The notes under the pieces are model-generated. The model saw only the letters and a program-made list of their open reading frames with translations. It did not search any database and was not told where the DNA came from. From the IMG/VR virus record IMGVR_UViG_3300028377_000008, positions 1-64,000 of that record: DNA of 64,000 bases. One strand, given 5' to 3'. Source of the stretch: a virus. A program made the position numbers and the translations under genes. This document shows positions 1 through 7,688 of the stretch, in pieces. Within the stretch, counting starts at the first letter, position 1. Each line of letters begins with the position of its first letter.

Positions 1-1
1 A

Positions 2-160
2 ATCACGTTTTTCAATAGAGACAAGGGACGAGTCCAGACCCTACCTCTTTATGAAGCCATTGGTGTGGATTCCCCCCGAAAAGTCTATTACTATATAGAC
101 AAATTGCAGGACCTTCTAAAAGACCTGAAACCTCATGCTATGGAACTGATGGCCGGGTGA
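2..160 (+). CDS. C-terminal end of an unknown protein (partial)
   Basis: The frame starting at base 2 is open to a TGA at 158-160 and gives 52 residues ending in 'HAMELMAG'. Its start lies before the window. The visible part is charged and helical-looking (Tyr-rich 'YYYIDKLQDLLKDL') with no motif I recognise. It is followed by a 146-base gap with a promoter-like sequence, so it is probably the last gene of an upstream unit. Confidence 0.6.
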   Translation: MTFFNRDKGRVQTLPLYEAIGVDSPRKVYYYIDKLQDLLKDLKPHAMELMAG

Positions 161-206
161 ATTTTAGGACTAATTAAACTTTTTTGGTCTTTTTTGTAAA
201 AAGGAC

Positions 207-235
207 TTGAAATATTGCAAACTCCAGGGTATAGA
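207..235 (+). promoter_or_regulatory. sigma70-like promoter for the AAA+/VWA genes
   Basis: TTGAAA (207-212) and TATAGA (230-235) are separated by exactly 17 bases, about 70 bases upstream of the ATPase start. The spacer ends in CCAGGG directly before the -10, the same as in the candidate promoter before the DNA ligase at 20456-20484. A host-type early or middle promoter is inferred. Confidence 0.6.
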
Positions 236-306
236 TAGTGGTCCGTATTTATTGGTACTACTTGAGGTAATAAGTTGCCTCAGAAATCAAAGCTGTGGAG
301 TTTGTA

Positions 307-1500
307 ATGAGTTTAAGCGCCCTTAGTCCTAAAGTTAAATGTCTTGTTTGTGCGAAGAAAGGTCTTCCCCCCACAAAATACCATTTCCTGAAAGACCACC
401 TGAATGATGCACATTCGATGGTTTTAGGAGATTATTTGGAGGAATTTGGAAGTGATAGTCCTATCGCTTCCAATTCCGTATGGGAAGCTTTCAATAATAA
501 TGCACCTGAAAGAAAAGGTACGAAACGCTTTGATGATATCATTAAAGTGGGAGGAATTCAACTGGAACGGAACGAAGGTGAAGTTCTAGACAAATTCAAT
601 CGACCTTTTCAATATTCCTATCCCCGAAAGGGAGACGCATCCGCGTCTACTGAGCGTTTTGCACGCGCTCTCAAATACAATCGAAAGTCTGTTTTCATCT
701 ATGGTCCCGCAGGATCTGGTAAGTCCGCAGTTGTGCGTGCTCTGACCCATGACCTGAACATGGAAGCTTCCCACTATCCTATGCGGGAAGGTTTGGACCC
801 CGAACTTTATCTGGGGAAAGAGGCCGTTGTCATTGATAAAGCTACTGGAAACAACGTTACCAAGTTTATCAAAGGCAAACTGCTTAAAGACCTTGAGGGT
901 CGGGTTGGTCCTGATGGCGAACGCCGAGGGGTTGTTTGCTTGATTGATGATATTGATCGCGCTCCTGCGGAATATCACGAGGTTTTGAGACACGTTCTAG
1001 AAGATAATTCGCAGAACGTGTTCATTCCAGAACTGGGAATCAACGTACAGGTTCACCCTGACACTCGAATTGTCGCAACCGCCAACTCTGCGGGTCGTGG
1101 TGATATGACGGGATATTACTCTTCTGTACAGGAAATGGACGAGTCGATTTTGGATCGTTTCCAACGGGTTATCCAGTTTCATTTTCTGGAGCCGGAAGAA
1201 GAGGAAGCAATTCTCAAAAAGAAATTCCCGGTGTTGGCAGATACCATTCCTAAGGAATTTGGGCGTGTCATGCAAGTAACCGCTTCCATTCGGGAAATGA
1301 TCAAAAACAATGATATTTTCGCATCGTTCTCTCACCGTCGTCTTGTGCAATGGATGCAGAGCGCAGAAGAGCTTTACGCCGAAAATGACAATAAGCCTTA
1401 TGACGATATGATGAAAGATGCTGCGAAGGATTGGCTAGAATGGTATGATCTTACCACACGACAAGCGGTGATTAAGCGTGCCATGGATATCATGATGTAA
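307..1500 (+). CDS. MoxR/CobS-like AAA+ ATPase
   Basis: AAA+ ATPase of the CobS/MoxR type, 397 residues. The N-terminus has a C2H2-like zinc finger (CLVC followed by HFLKDHLNDAH). Walker A GPAGSGKS lies near residues 133-140, Walker B CLIDDID near 211 and a sensor-1 Asn in 'VATANS' near 258. A GTG at 295 is in frame, but ATG 307 has GGAG six bases upstream, so I use 307. The next gene encodes a VWA protein. Such MoxR-VWA or CobS-CobT pairs act as ATP-driven remodelling or metal-insertion machines. In phages their role is not established; a cobalt chelatase function is only one possibility. Co-occurrence with a B12-dependent ribonucleotide reductase at 13.7 kb is suggestive but not proof. Confidence 0.85.
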   Translation: MSLSALSPKVKCLVCAKKGLPPTKYHFLKDHLNDAHSMVLGDYLEEFGSDSPIASNSVWEAFNNNAPERKGTKRFDDIIKVGGIQLERNEGEVLDKFNRPFQYSYPRKGDASASTERFARALKYNRKSVFIYGPAGSGKSAVVRALTHDLNMEASHYPMREGLDPELYLGKEAVVIDKATGNNVTKFIKGKLLKDLEGRVGPDGERRGVVCLIDDIDRAPAEYHEVLRHVLEDNSQNVFIPELGINVQVHPDTRIVATANSAGRGDMTGYYSSVQEMDESILDRFQRVIQFHFLEPEEEEAILKKKFPVLADTIPKEFGRVMQVTASIREMIKNNDIFASFSHRRLVQWMQSAEELYAENDNKPYDDMMKDAAKDWLEWYDLTTRQAVIKRAMDIMM

Positions 1501-1503
1501 AAC

Positions 1504-1555
1504 GAAAAGTGAGATGGTGAAAAGTATTTTCTCATCATCTCACTTTTCACCATCT
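1504..1555 (+). promoter_or_regulatory. bistable double hairpin between the AAA+ and VWA genes
   Basis: Two perfect but mutually exclusive inverted repeats overlap. Hairpin A pairs 1504-1516 with 1536-1548 (13 bp). Hairpin B pairs 1512-1525 with 1542-1555 (14 bp). Both share bases on each arm, so an RNA could form only one at a time. No T-run follows hairpin B; hairpin A ends in CACTTTTC. It may act as an attenuator, terminator or processing site between the two genes. Confidence 0.6.
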
Positions 1556-1559
1556 TACC

Positions 1560-1588
1560 TTGACAGTCAGACCGTCTTATGCAAATAT
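1560..1588 (+). promoter_or_regulatory. possible promoter for the VWA gene
   Basis: A perfect TTGACA lies at 1560-1565. The best -10 at 17-base spacing is AAATAT (1583-1588), which is weak. The site is just after the double hairpin and 44 bases before the ATG at 1632, so a separate promoter for the second gene is plausible. Confidence 0.35.
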
Positions 1589-1631
1589 GGCGCTAGACAG
1601 TTGTAATTTTGTGTAGTGAAGTGGAGTAATA

Positions 1632-4004
1632 ATGCCAAAACAAAAGAAAATGCGGGGATCGATCTTCAAGTCGGGCCACCAGGCTTTGACTCGGGGAATC
1701 TTGAAAGATAGCGATGTCACGGTTCAAAGTGTCGGATCGGATTTCTACAATGCCAATGATTTTCCAACCATCTATTGGATGGTTGAATTTACCAAATTTT
1801 GTAAGAAAGAAAATCCGCAAACTTTTGGAATTAAGGAAGTCGAAAAAGTCTGGAGAAATGCTAAGGGGAAAATTCAAAGAGTTAACAAAATTGTAATTGC
1901 TGAGACCCCTACCTGGGTCACTCAGCGGTATATTAATCAATTGGACGGCGGCATTCTTCATGAAGCTTTTCACTCTCTCTACACAGAACGAGGGACGAAG
2001 CTTAATACGCGAAAAATGGCCCAGATCATGGATAAGTATTTTGATCCAGAGGTCAATTATGGTGCCAGACATAATACCCTCAAAAAGCTGAATAATATTT
2101 TTGAGGATGCCTATATCGAGCGTTTGGGTATCAAAGAATTTAGAGGTGCGCAAGATCGAATTCAGGCGGTTCATGAATTGGTCTGGGAACGGGAGAAATA
2201 TGCCCGTCGATATCGTCCTCTAAACAGTCCTATGGTTGACGATAATGGTCATCCTATCAAGGATGATGATGGGGAACCCTTGATTAATCCCTATACAGGG
2301 GAGCCCTTAAAGTCTTTTAGTGCCATGGATCACCTGACATGTTACTTACGGGACAAAATCGAGCATCATCTCTTTAATGCTCCTTTTGATGATTATAATG
2401 AAGATGTAGTTCGTATTGTAGACACTCTATTCAAAGATATCATCAAGGATTCGGATAAAACTACGTCTTCTTACGATGTTTTTGAGTTGGCTCTAAGGTC
2501 CGTTGCGATTATTGCAGATCTTTTTGAGCTTGTCGAGGCTCAACAGCAACAGCAAAATCAGCAAGGTCCTACTCAGCCGGGGCAAGGGCCCAGTGGAAAT
2601 GGGCAAGGGCAACCTATGCCCGGCTCTGGTGGGGGCAATTCTCCGGACCCTGGGGATCCTGAGGATGGTGAGGGTGATGAAGAGGGGGACGAGCAAGATA
2701 CCGGGTCTGGCGATGATGAGGAAAGTGATGAGGAAGAAGAAGGATCCGGTGGATCTGGCGATGATGAGGAAGAAGAAGATTCTGATGGAGATGACGATGG
2801 AGACGACACTGGCGACGGGGATTCAGAAGCAGAAGAGGATCCCGACGCAAATAATGAAGCTCCGAAAGGGGGAGATGGAGATGAGCAAAACTCCATTGAA
2901 TCTGGGGACCCTGAAGAAGCAGAAGATCAGGATGAGGACGATCTAGAGGATATTGACCAAAATATTTTGGACGATCTCAGCGATAACGACGCTCAATTCA
3001 ATGGGATGAAGGACACCAATTCTGCCCTTAAGCAAGAGTGGGATGACCAGTCTACGCCAGACGCGCCTCCATCGGTTCTGCCGTTTTCCAGAGATGTAGA
3101 TACCATTATTCATCTGGAGCCTAAAGGAACCCAGAGAGAGATCGATATCTACAATAAAATTGCAGATAAAACGAAAAGGGATACCCTCTATATTCGTCCA
3201 CGAATGGTGAGTTTCTTCCGGGGACAGAAAAAAAGTAGAATGAAACATCGTCAGGAAAAAGGTCGGCGGCTCTCGTCAAGATCTATCTCTGAGGTGGTGT
3301 ATAAAAAACGACCACGACCTTTTATGAAAAAAGTCAAATCAAATCGTCGAAATTCTGCGGTATCTCTAGTGTTGGATGAAAGTCAAAGCATGTGTTCATA
3401 CCTGGGAACTGCAAGACAGATTCTAGCTACTCTGGCTCTGACCATCGGAGAACTGAGAGTTCCCCTTGAGATTATTGGATTCACCACGAACGAAAATAAT
3501 GCTCTCAGGGACTATCTCAAACAGAATCCGTCGAAAGATACTCGCGAATTTAGGAGAAACGTTAATAAAAAGTTTTCGAGAACCAATGGTTGTCGATATC
3601 GTGTCTTTCGATCCTTTGATGAACCTTTCAATATCAACTCTTACCGTAAACTGACGCAAACGGAAGCTTACGGTTTGACTCCGCTTCCCGATGCTATCGA
3701 GTTCTGCGGAAATAGATTGATGCAGAGGTTGGAAGACCAGAAGATCATGTTTGTAGTTACAGACGGGTATCCCTGCTATACCGATACCTCCTGGACCCAC
3801 GAAGACTATTTCCACATTATGGAGCGTCAGATTGAAACCCTACAAACACAAGACGTAGAAGTCATGTTTATTGGGGTTGGATATGAAGCTAGGTATGTTG
3901 AAAAATATCCTAACTCTTTGTATGTGTCTGATATGGATAGTTTTCCCGCCCTTATGACACAATTCATCTTTGACCAGATGAGACGGCTTCTTTCTGAGGG
4001 ATAA
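1632..4004 (+). CDS. VWA-domain protein with HExxH motif (CobT-like partner of the AAA+ ATPase)
   Basis: 790 residues in three parts. The N-terminal part holds HEAFH at 110-114, an HExxH zinc-peptidase signature, with candidate third-ligand acids near 158-163 ('FEDAYIE'). A low-complexity Gln/Pro/Gly then Asp/Glu-rich linker spans roughly 300-460. The C-terminal part is a von Willebrand A domain with the MIDAS motif DESQSM at 582-587 and 'FVVTDGYP' further on. This order matches CobT-like and 'putative metallopeptidase + VWA' proteins that work with MoxR/CobS ATPases such as the gene just upstream. SD GTGGAG precedes the ATG. Whether the HExxH site is catalytic cannot be told; chelatase, chaperone and protease roles all remain open. 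Confidence 0.8.
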   Translation: MPKQKKMRGSIFKSGHQALTRGILKDSDVTVQSVGSDFYNANDFPTIYWMVEFTKFCKKENPQTFGIKEVEKVWRNAKGKIQRVNKIVIAETPTWVTQRYINQLDGGILHEAFHSLYTERGTKLNTRKMAQIMDKYFDPEVNYGARHNTLKKLNNIFEDAYIERLGIKEFRGAQDRIQAVHELVWEREKYARRYRPLNSPMVDDNGHPIKDDDGEPLINPYTGEPLKSFSAMDHLTCYLRDKIEHHLFNAPFDDYNEDVVRIVDTLFKDIIKDSDKTTSSYDVFELALRSVAIIADLFELVEAQQQQQNQQGPTQPGQGPSGNGQGQPMPGSGGGNSPDPGDPEDGEGDEEGDEQDTGSGDDEESDEEEEGSGGSGDDEEEEDSDGDDDGDDTGDGDSEAEEDPDANNEAPKGGDGDEQNSIESGDPEEAEDQDEDDLEDIDQNILDDLSDNDAQFNGMKDTNSALKQEWDDQSTPDAPPSVLPFSRDVDTIIHLEPKGTQREIDIYNKIADKTKRDTLYIRPRMVSFFRGQKKSRMKHRQEKGRRLSSRSISEVVYKKRPRPFMKKVKSNRRNSAVSLVLDESQSMCSYLGTARQILATLALTIGELRVPLEIIGFTTNENNALRDYLKQNPSKDTREFRRNVNKKFSRTNGCRYRVFRSFDEPFNINSYRKLTQTEAYGLTPLPDAIEFCGNRLMQRLEDQKIMFVVTDGYPCYTDTSWTHEDYFHIMERQIETLQTQDVEVMFIGVGYEARYVEKYPNSLYVSDMDSFPALMTQFIFDQMRRLLSEG

Positions 4005-4011
4005 AATCACC

Positions 4012-4040
4012 TTGCAGTAACCGTCGAGTTCCTGTAAGAT
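4012..4040 (+). promoter_or_regulatory. possible promoter
   Basis: TTGCAG (4012-4017) and TAAGAT (4035-4040) are 17 bases apart, 45 bases before the ATG at 4085. The hexamers are only partial matches, so this is a candidate only. Confidence 0.3.
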
Positions 4041-4084
4041 ATTGGCAGAGGTAATTCAACGAAAGCATAATAGAGGTATTGAAA

Positions 4085-4798
4085 ATGAGCACGATTTTTG
4101 AAAAAAATGGCGTTAACTTTGTACGACCTGATGAAGTTTCACAACTCTTGGGTATTAATTATAGTCAAGTGAGCCGATTCTCTCACGACTATCCCAACCT
4201 TATGGGGAAGGTGAAGGATCCTGATGATGGAAGAAAAAGTGGTTATTCCCTTCCTGATATCGTCAAATTCTTGGTCAGGCTTGACTCGGGTTTCAGGCCT
4301 TCTTCAATTTTTGAAGATCGGGATCTGATGCAAGGGGATGAGCCAATTCTTTCGGACATCAAACCTCTGGTATCTACTAGTCAATATGATCAGGTACTTC
4401 GGATTGTAACTGGACAATCGCCTTCGTCTTCTGAGGATGGAGATGGAATCCCAGTGGTGGGCGTGGATGTGATCAACGTTCGGGAAGGCGTAGCTACTAT
4501 TGTGGCCCGAGATCCCGACCTAGATATTACTGAATCGGAATTTCATCGTCAACAGGAATATGTAGAAGACCAGTGTTGGGGATATTTCGATGAGACAGAT
4601 GAGGAATGTACGAAACACTGTAGACTTTCTTCTGCCTGTGCAGAAGCTCGTAATAAAATCCTGACCCGATTGGCAGAGCAAGAAGAGAAGAAAGATGCCA
4701 AAGCTCTCAAATTTAATGACATGGAAAGTAAAATGAAAAATGTTAAGAAAATGCGAGATAATGTGATGGGCACCGATCTAGAAGAATGGGTCAAATAA
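4085..4798 (+). CDS. putative MerR-like winged-helix protein with a Cys cluster
   Basis: 237 residues from ATG 4085, chosen over an in-frame TTG at 4079 because AGAGG lies eight bases upstream. The first 70 residues ('VRPDEVSQLLGINYSQVSRF' and onward) read as a helix-turn-helix or MerR-type winged helix. The middle is acidic. Near residues 160-185 a cluster of four Cys and one His (C..x11..CTKHC..x5..C) could bind zinc or an Fe-S cluster. The C-terminus is a Lys/Glu-rich helix. DNA binding and regulation are inferred; the family is not identified. Confidence 0.6.
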   Translation: MSTIFEKNGVNFVRPDEVSQLLGINYSQVSRFSHDYPNLMGKVKDPDDGRKSGYSLPDIVKFLVRLDSGFRPSSIFEDRDLMQGDEPILSDIKPLVSTSQYDQVLRIVTGQSPSSSEDGDGIPVVGVDVINVREGVATIVARDPDLDITESEFHRQQEYVEDQCWGYFDETDEECTKHCRLSSACAEARNKILTRLAEQEEKKDAKALKFNDMESKMKNVKKMRDNVMGTDLEEWVK

Positions 4799-4806
4799 TA
4801 AAAGGC

Positions 4807-4834
4807 TTGACTTTCTAAAAAATGTCTGTATTCT
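4807..4834 (+). promoter_or_regulatory. possible promoter
   Basis: TTGACT (4807-4812) and TATTCT (4829-4834) with 16-base spacing lie in the gap before the gene at 4896. The -35 is good and the -10 moderate. Confidence 0.35.
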
Positions 4835-4895
4835 TACAATACGTCGTGGGGGATGTTCCCCCTTGATATTGTTAACACATCAAAAGGAGAAGCAC

Positions 4896-5366
4896 ATGTC
4901 AGAACTGAACGAAAACGAAATGAACAGAAACGAAGTAGAAGGAAACGAGAGTGCCGATATTATTTCGGTTGCTCAGGAAGGCATTCGAGTCAACTCGAAG
5001 ATCAAGAAGCTCAAAAAAGAGTTGGACGAAGCCAAAGAAGAACTTCGGTCCTATGCCAGTATGATCGCAGGCGAAGCCCGTGAAACGGTAGAGATCGAAA
5101 CTCCGGACGGCAATGTCCAGGTGGTCTTTACCTCCGATCGTATTATGGTGAGGTCGAATGATACGGAAACGGTTCTGGAAATTCGGGACAATGATGTACT
5201 GTCCGAAACCGAGTTCAATGCCATCTTCCGGGAGGTAACTTCATTTAAGGTCGAGGAAGATTATGAGAAGGCGCTCAGTGCCCTCACACCTTTGCAGCGG
5301 GAACGAGTAGAGGATGTCATCTCGGTCGTCTCTCCGGCCCCCTCAGTTAGGTTTCCGAACGTCTAA
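4896..5366 (+). CDS. unknown protein with N-terminal coiled coil
   Basis: 156 residues. I start at ATG 4896 because AAGGAG sits just upstream; an in-frame TTG at 4863 has no such site. Residues about 25-55 are a Lys/Glu heptad-like helix ('KIKKLKKELDEAKEELRS'), followed by a beta-rich part and a helical tail. The gene stands alone between a candidate promoter and a strong bidirectional terminator, which suggests independent expression. No family recognised. Confidence 0.75.
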   Translation: MSELNENEMNRNEVEGNESADIISVAQEGIRVNSKIKKLKKELDEAKEELRSYASMIAGEARETVEIETPDGNVQVVFTSDRIMVRSNDTETVLEIRDNDVLSETEFNAIFREVTSFKVEEDYEKALSALTPLQRERVEDVISVVSPAPSVRFPNV

Positions 5367-5390
5367 GTTAGACTAGGAATCTCACAAATA

Positions 5391-5426
5391 AAAACCCCGA
5401 TCCTCATTTCAAAGGATCGGGGTTTT
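5391..5426. terminator. bidirectional rho-independent terminator
   Basis: Stem AAAACCCCGATCC (5391-5403) pairs with 5414-5426, loop of 10 bases, T-run on the + side and A-run on the other. It separates the converging genes at 4896 (+) and 5449 (-) and should work both ways. Confidence 0.9.
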
Positions 5427-5448
5427 TTATTTTAGACCGCTATAGAGT

Positions 5449-6393
5449 TTAGTAGTTGGCAGCAATTGCTTTTGCTAGGTGCTCAAAGAAATGGTAAAAA
5501 TCGCCGTTTCTTAGATCCAGATTTCTAACAATATCTTTGATCTGTTCTCTTTCACGCCCATGAGTCTGTGCAATATACTCTAGTACAACGCCAGTGGGAA
5601 TGGAGTGTGGAGTTCCGTCTGGGGCTTCTACTTCATATCTACGCTCTCTAAGATCCTTTTCACGAAAGAACGTATCGAGATATCTATCTCCGAACTTCGG
5701 AATCTTCATGGCTACTCTTCTCCTAGAAGCTTTTCTATGGTTTTCAAGGTACTTGGGAAACCACCGTGCGATTTGTTCTTCTAGTTTATCCCTAGTAAGG
5801 GTAGACCCAAACTTCTGGTGCCATGCTCTTAGGATTTCATCGCTTTCATAAACTGGAAGCATCCAGGCAATATCTTCCTCAAACCAGTAGAAACCTCCCT
5901 GAAGGATTCCTTCTGTCTTCGCCTGAGAACTTAGTCCTTTCAAATAAGAACCTCCTACAGCCATTCCCCCGTGTCCTAGGGTATCTACAAAGAAAAGTTT
6001 GGTGCCGTCGATCTCATTAACGTTTTGTGCAGGACCCCAGGGAGTTTTCATTCCTACCAAACTCACCGACTGTTTCAAAGAAGCTCGTGGTTGATCCAAA
6101 GACATTTCGGTTTGTTCAATTCCGTCACGAATACGATTGAGGACTTTAGAAGGAACTTTTTCTTGAGTAGATCGTGGAAGACGTTCATACCATTTCATAG
6201 CTCGACGCCATTCCTGTCCTCTCATATAAGTTACCAGAGCATTAAGGGCATGGACACTATCCTCGAACTTTTCGATAGTACCATCATAATCCTCAAAATC
6301 ATAAGGAAGTGCAGATAAGACAGAACGAAGGTGATCCCTTAGTTCAGGATTTTTAGATCCAAGGCGAATAAGTTGTTCTTTTAGGTTTGACAT
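5449..6393 (-). CDS. unknown protein with the shared 'NLKxQLIRLG' N-terminal tag
   Basis: 314 residues, the only convincing minus-strand gene in the window. The first ~28 residues (MSNLKEQLIRLGS..NPELRDHL) are nearly the same as those of the proteins at 17835, 19982 and 54241, while the bodies are unrelated. The rest is a mixed alpha/beta protein with a basic stretch ('NHRKASRRRVAMKI') and no motif I can name. The tag is reminiscent of capsid-targeting or prohead-protease propeptides, so a virion-packaged protein is inferred. It converges on the terminator at 5391-5426. Confidence 0.8.
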   Translation of the reverse strand: MSNLKEQLIRLGSKNPELRDHLRSVLSALPYDFEDYDGTIEKFEDSVHALNALVTYMRGQEWRRAMKWYERLPRSTQEKVPSKVLNRIRDGIEQTEMSLDQPRASLKQSVSLVGMKTPWGPAQNVNEIDGTKLFFVDTLGHGGMAVGGSYLKGLSSQAKTEGILQGGFYWFEEDIAWMLPVYESDEILRAWHQKFGSTLTRDKLEEQIARWFPKYLENHRKASRRRVAMKIPKFGDRYLDTFFREKDLRERRYEVEAPDGTPHSIPTGVVLEYIAQTHGREREQIKDIVRNLDLRNGDFYHFFEHLAKAIAANY

Positions 6394-6413
6394 TCAGAAA
6401 ACTCTAGATAGAT

Positions 6414-6998
6414 GAAATTTAGAAAAAGGGGTTCCCGTCACTACTAGAAGTGATTAGATATAAAAAGAATAACTACTCTCACGTCCCTTCTAACGCTTTT
6501 CTATAGAAAACGGGGCTCCTATATCGTCCTTCTACTAAGAATAGCTTCAGAAGCCTGTCAGAAGGTTCTAGTAAGTAGTTTGGAATTTAGTGGGAATGTT
6601 TATTCCCTTTCATTTTGTTCTAAGATCATAGAAGCAGCTCTGATCAATCCCTAGTAAGAAGAATCAGAGTTAAAGGGTTTACCGATTTCCCTAATTCAGA
6701 AAAAAACCGATGAGAGAGACTGAGAGTCTTCTTACTAAGAATTATCCTCTCAGTGACTCCCAAAGAGATTTCAAGTCTCATCTTCTTTTCGTTTATCCTT
6801 TTCTCGTAATAAGGAAAAGATCAGACAAGAAGAATTAGGCCGCATGGATCTTCGTAAGAAGAAGACCGGCATTGAAAAATAGTTTTCATGACTTGTTAAA
6901 ACTTTTTAGGACATGGAACTCAGTAAGGACTGAGTAGACTGCTAAGAAGAAATTTCTAAGGGTTAAGTAATTCAGGTCAATTTCTAACAGAGTGTAAT
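6414..6998. other. structured, repeat-built non-coding region
   Basis: About 585 bases without a convincing gene but full of inverted repeats. H1 6528-6533/6560-6565; H2 6638-6644/6663-6669 (7 bp, 18-base loop); H3 6719-6726/6747-6754 (8 bp, 20-base loop); H4 6798-6803/6814-6819; H5 6849-6853/6858-6862 with a GTAA loop; H6 6918-6924/6929-6935 with an AAGG loop. TAAG lies in or next to the loop of each: at 6536, 6655, 6736, 6855 and 6924, with TAATAAG in H4. H1/H3 and H2/H5 are 200 bases apart with similar flanks, and GTTTAT-CC-TTTC recurs at about 6598 and 6791, so two diverged ~200-base copies are likely. It could be a non-coding RNA locus, a replication or packaging site, or a leader for the downstream genes. 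Confidence 0.5.
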
Positions 6999-7205
6999 AT
7001 GACAACATATACAAACACAACTAAGAGGATTGATCCTAGTATCTTTATCAGAGAAGGATTCTATTCTAATAATAGTAACCTTCTTCCTTCTTCTATATAC
7101 TTATCTAATATTATATCTAATATATATGATAGTAATATAGAATATAAAGAGAGAGTGAAACTCTTTTTCCATTACCAAAAATACAGTAAATACTATAGAA
7201 GCTAA
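6999..7205 (+). CDS. small Ser/Asn/Ile/Tyr-rich protein (uncertain)
   Basis: 68 codons from ATG with a weak AGAG upstream. The product is rich in Ser, Asn, Ile and Tyr, and its DNA is more AT-rich than the neighbouring genes. No family recognised. It lies between the hairpin region and a decayed repeat tract, so it may be a real small protein, a degenerate reading frame or chance. Confidence 0.4.
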   Translation: MTTYTNTTKRIDPSIFIREGFYSNNSNLLPSSIYLSNIISNIYDSNIEYKERVKLFFHYQKYSKYYRS

Positions 7206-7416
7206 AGCAAAAGTAAAAGCAAAAGTAAAAACAGCAGTATAAGTAGAACCAGAAGTAAAAGCAAGTGTAGAACCAGAAGTAAAAGCAAGTGTAGAACCAG
7301 AAGTAAGTATAACAGTAGAAATAGTAATAACAGCGGTAGCATTAGTGTTAACGGTGTTTATAGTTGTAAATGAAGTAGATGAAGTAAAAGTAGTAAACGG
7401 TTGTTCTCGAAAGTAA
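7159..7416 (+). pseudogene. possible decayed frame with VEPEVKAS repeats and a hydrophobic segment
   Basis: The frame beginning at 7159 reads as Lys/Ala/Val-rich sequence, meets TAA at 7240-7242, then stays open to TAA at 7414. The second part has two and a half copies of VEPEVKAS followed by a hydrophobic stretch ('VIVITAVALVLTVFIVV'-like). There is no start codon with an SD. It looks like a gene with an internal stop, or AG-rich filler that happens to stay open. The first bases overlap the small gene at 6999. Confidence 0.3.
7243..7308. repeat. 24-bp tandem repeat
   Basis: Units 7243-7266 and 7267-7290 are identical (GTAGAACCAGAAGTAAAAGC + AAGT), followed by a partial third unit at 7291-7308. 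Shorter AAGCAA/AAGTAA alternation precedes it from about 7204. This is a low-complexity tract that probably grew by slippage. Confidence 0.85.
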
Positions 7417-7479
7417 TGAAGTAGATAGAAATGAAAATGAGTTTTGATAGAGGTTGTATCGAAGTAGAAGATAGATAAA

Positions 7480-7507
7480 AACAAGATTCTAAAACTAGGA
7501 TCTTGTT
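7480..7507 (-). terminator. strong hairpin, terminator-like on the minus strand
   Basis: A 12-bp stem (7480-7491 with 7496-7507, one T-G pair) closes a 4-base loop. On the minus strand it is followed by TTTTATC; on the + strand no T-run follows. No minus-strand gene is visible to its right. Bases 7508-7688 hold no gene or other feature I can support, apart from the leader of the KH gene. Confidence 0.5.
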
Positions 7508-7688
7508 AGAGAGTATTGGGGTTGGGGTTAAATGTATGTGCTATCATTAGATTTTACGATTTTTTGATAAGTTAGATGGATTATTTTGTCTTTTTTCAGG
7601 TGCTATTCTAAATTTCATCGTATAGTATAGTGAGAGAGGACATGAGTCTTCTTGATAAGACGAAAATAATCTACACTTGGAGTCCAAA

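Noticed and set aside
2573-2896. Minus-strand frame rich in Ser/Pro opposite the acidic linker of the VWA protein
   Set aside because: It is the mirror of a GAT/GAA-rich low-complexity coding stretch; no start site and no plausible product.
6844-6933. Two tiny frames, 12 codons (6844-6882) and 6 codons (6913-6933), each after an AGG
   Set aside because: Too short to support as genes; both lie within hairpins H5 and H6. Noted because their first bases are similar, probably from the repeat structure.
6414-6998. tRNA genes
   Set aside because: Searched by eye for a TTCRA T-loop with a 5-bp stem and an acceptor pair; no cloverleaf could be built.
7101-7484. Minus-strand frame of 127 codons with Thr/Ser repeats
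   Set aside because: It is the reverse of the AG-rich repeat tract, begins at TTG without an SD, and its repeats follow from the DNA repeats.
6414-7500. CRISPR array
   Set aside because: Repeats are diverged, of uneven spacing or directly tandem, with no identical repeat-spacer pattern. The Cas4-like nuclease at 38.4 kb has no cas neighbours.
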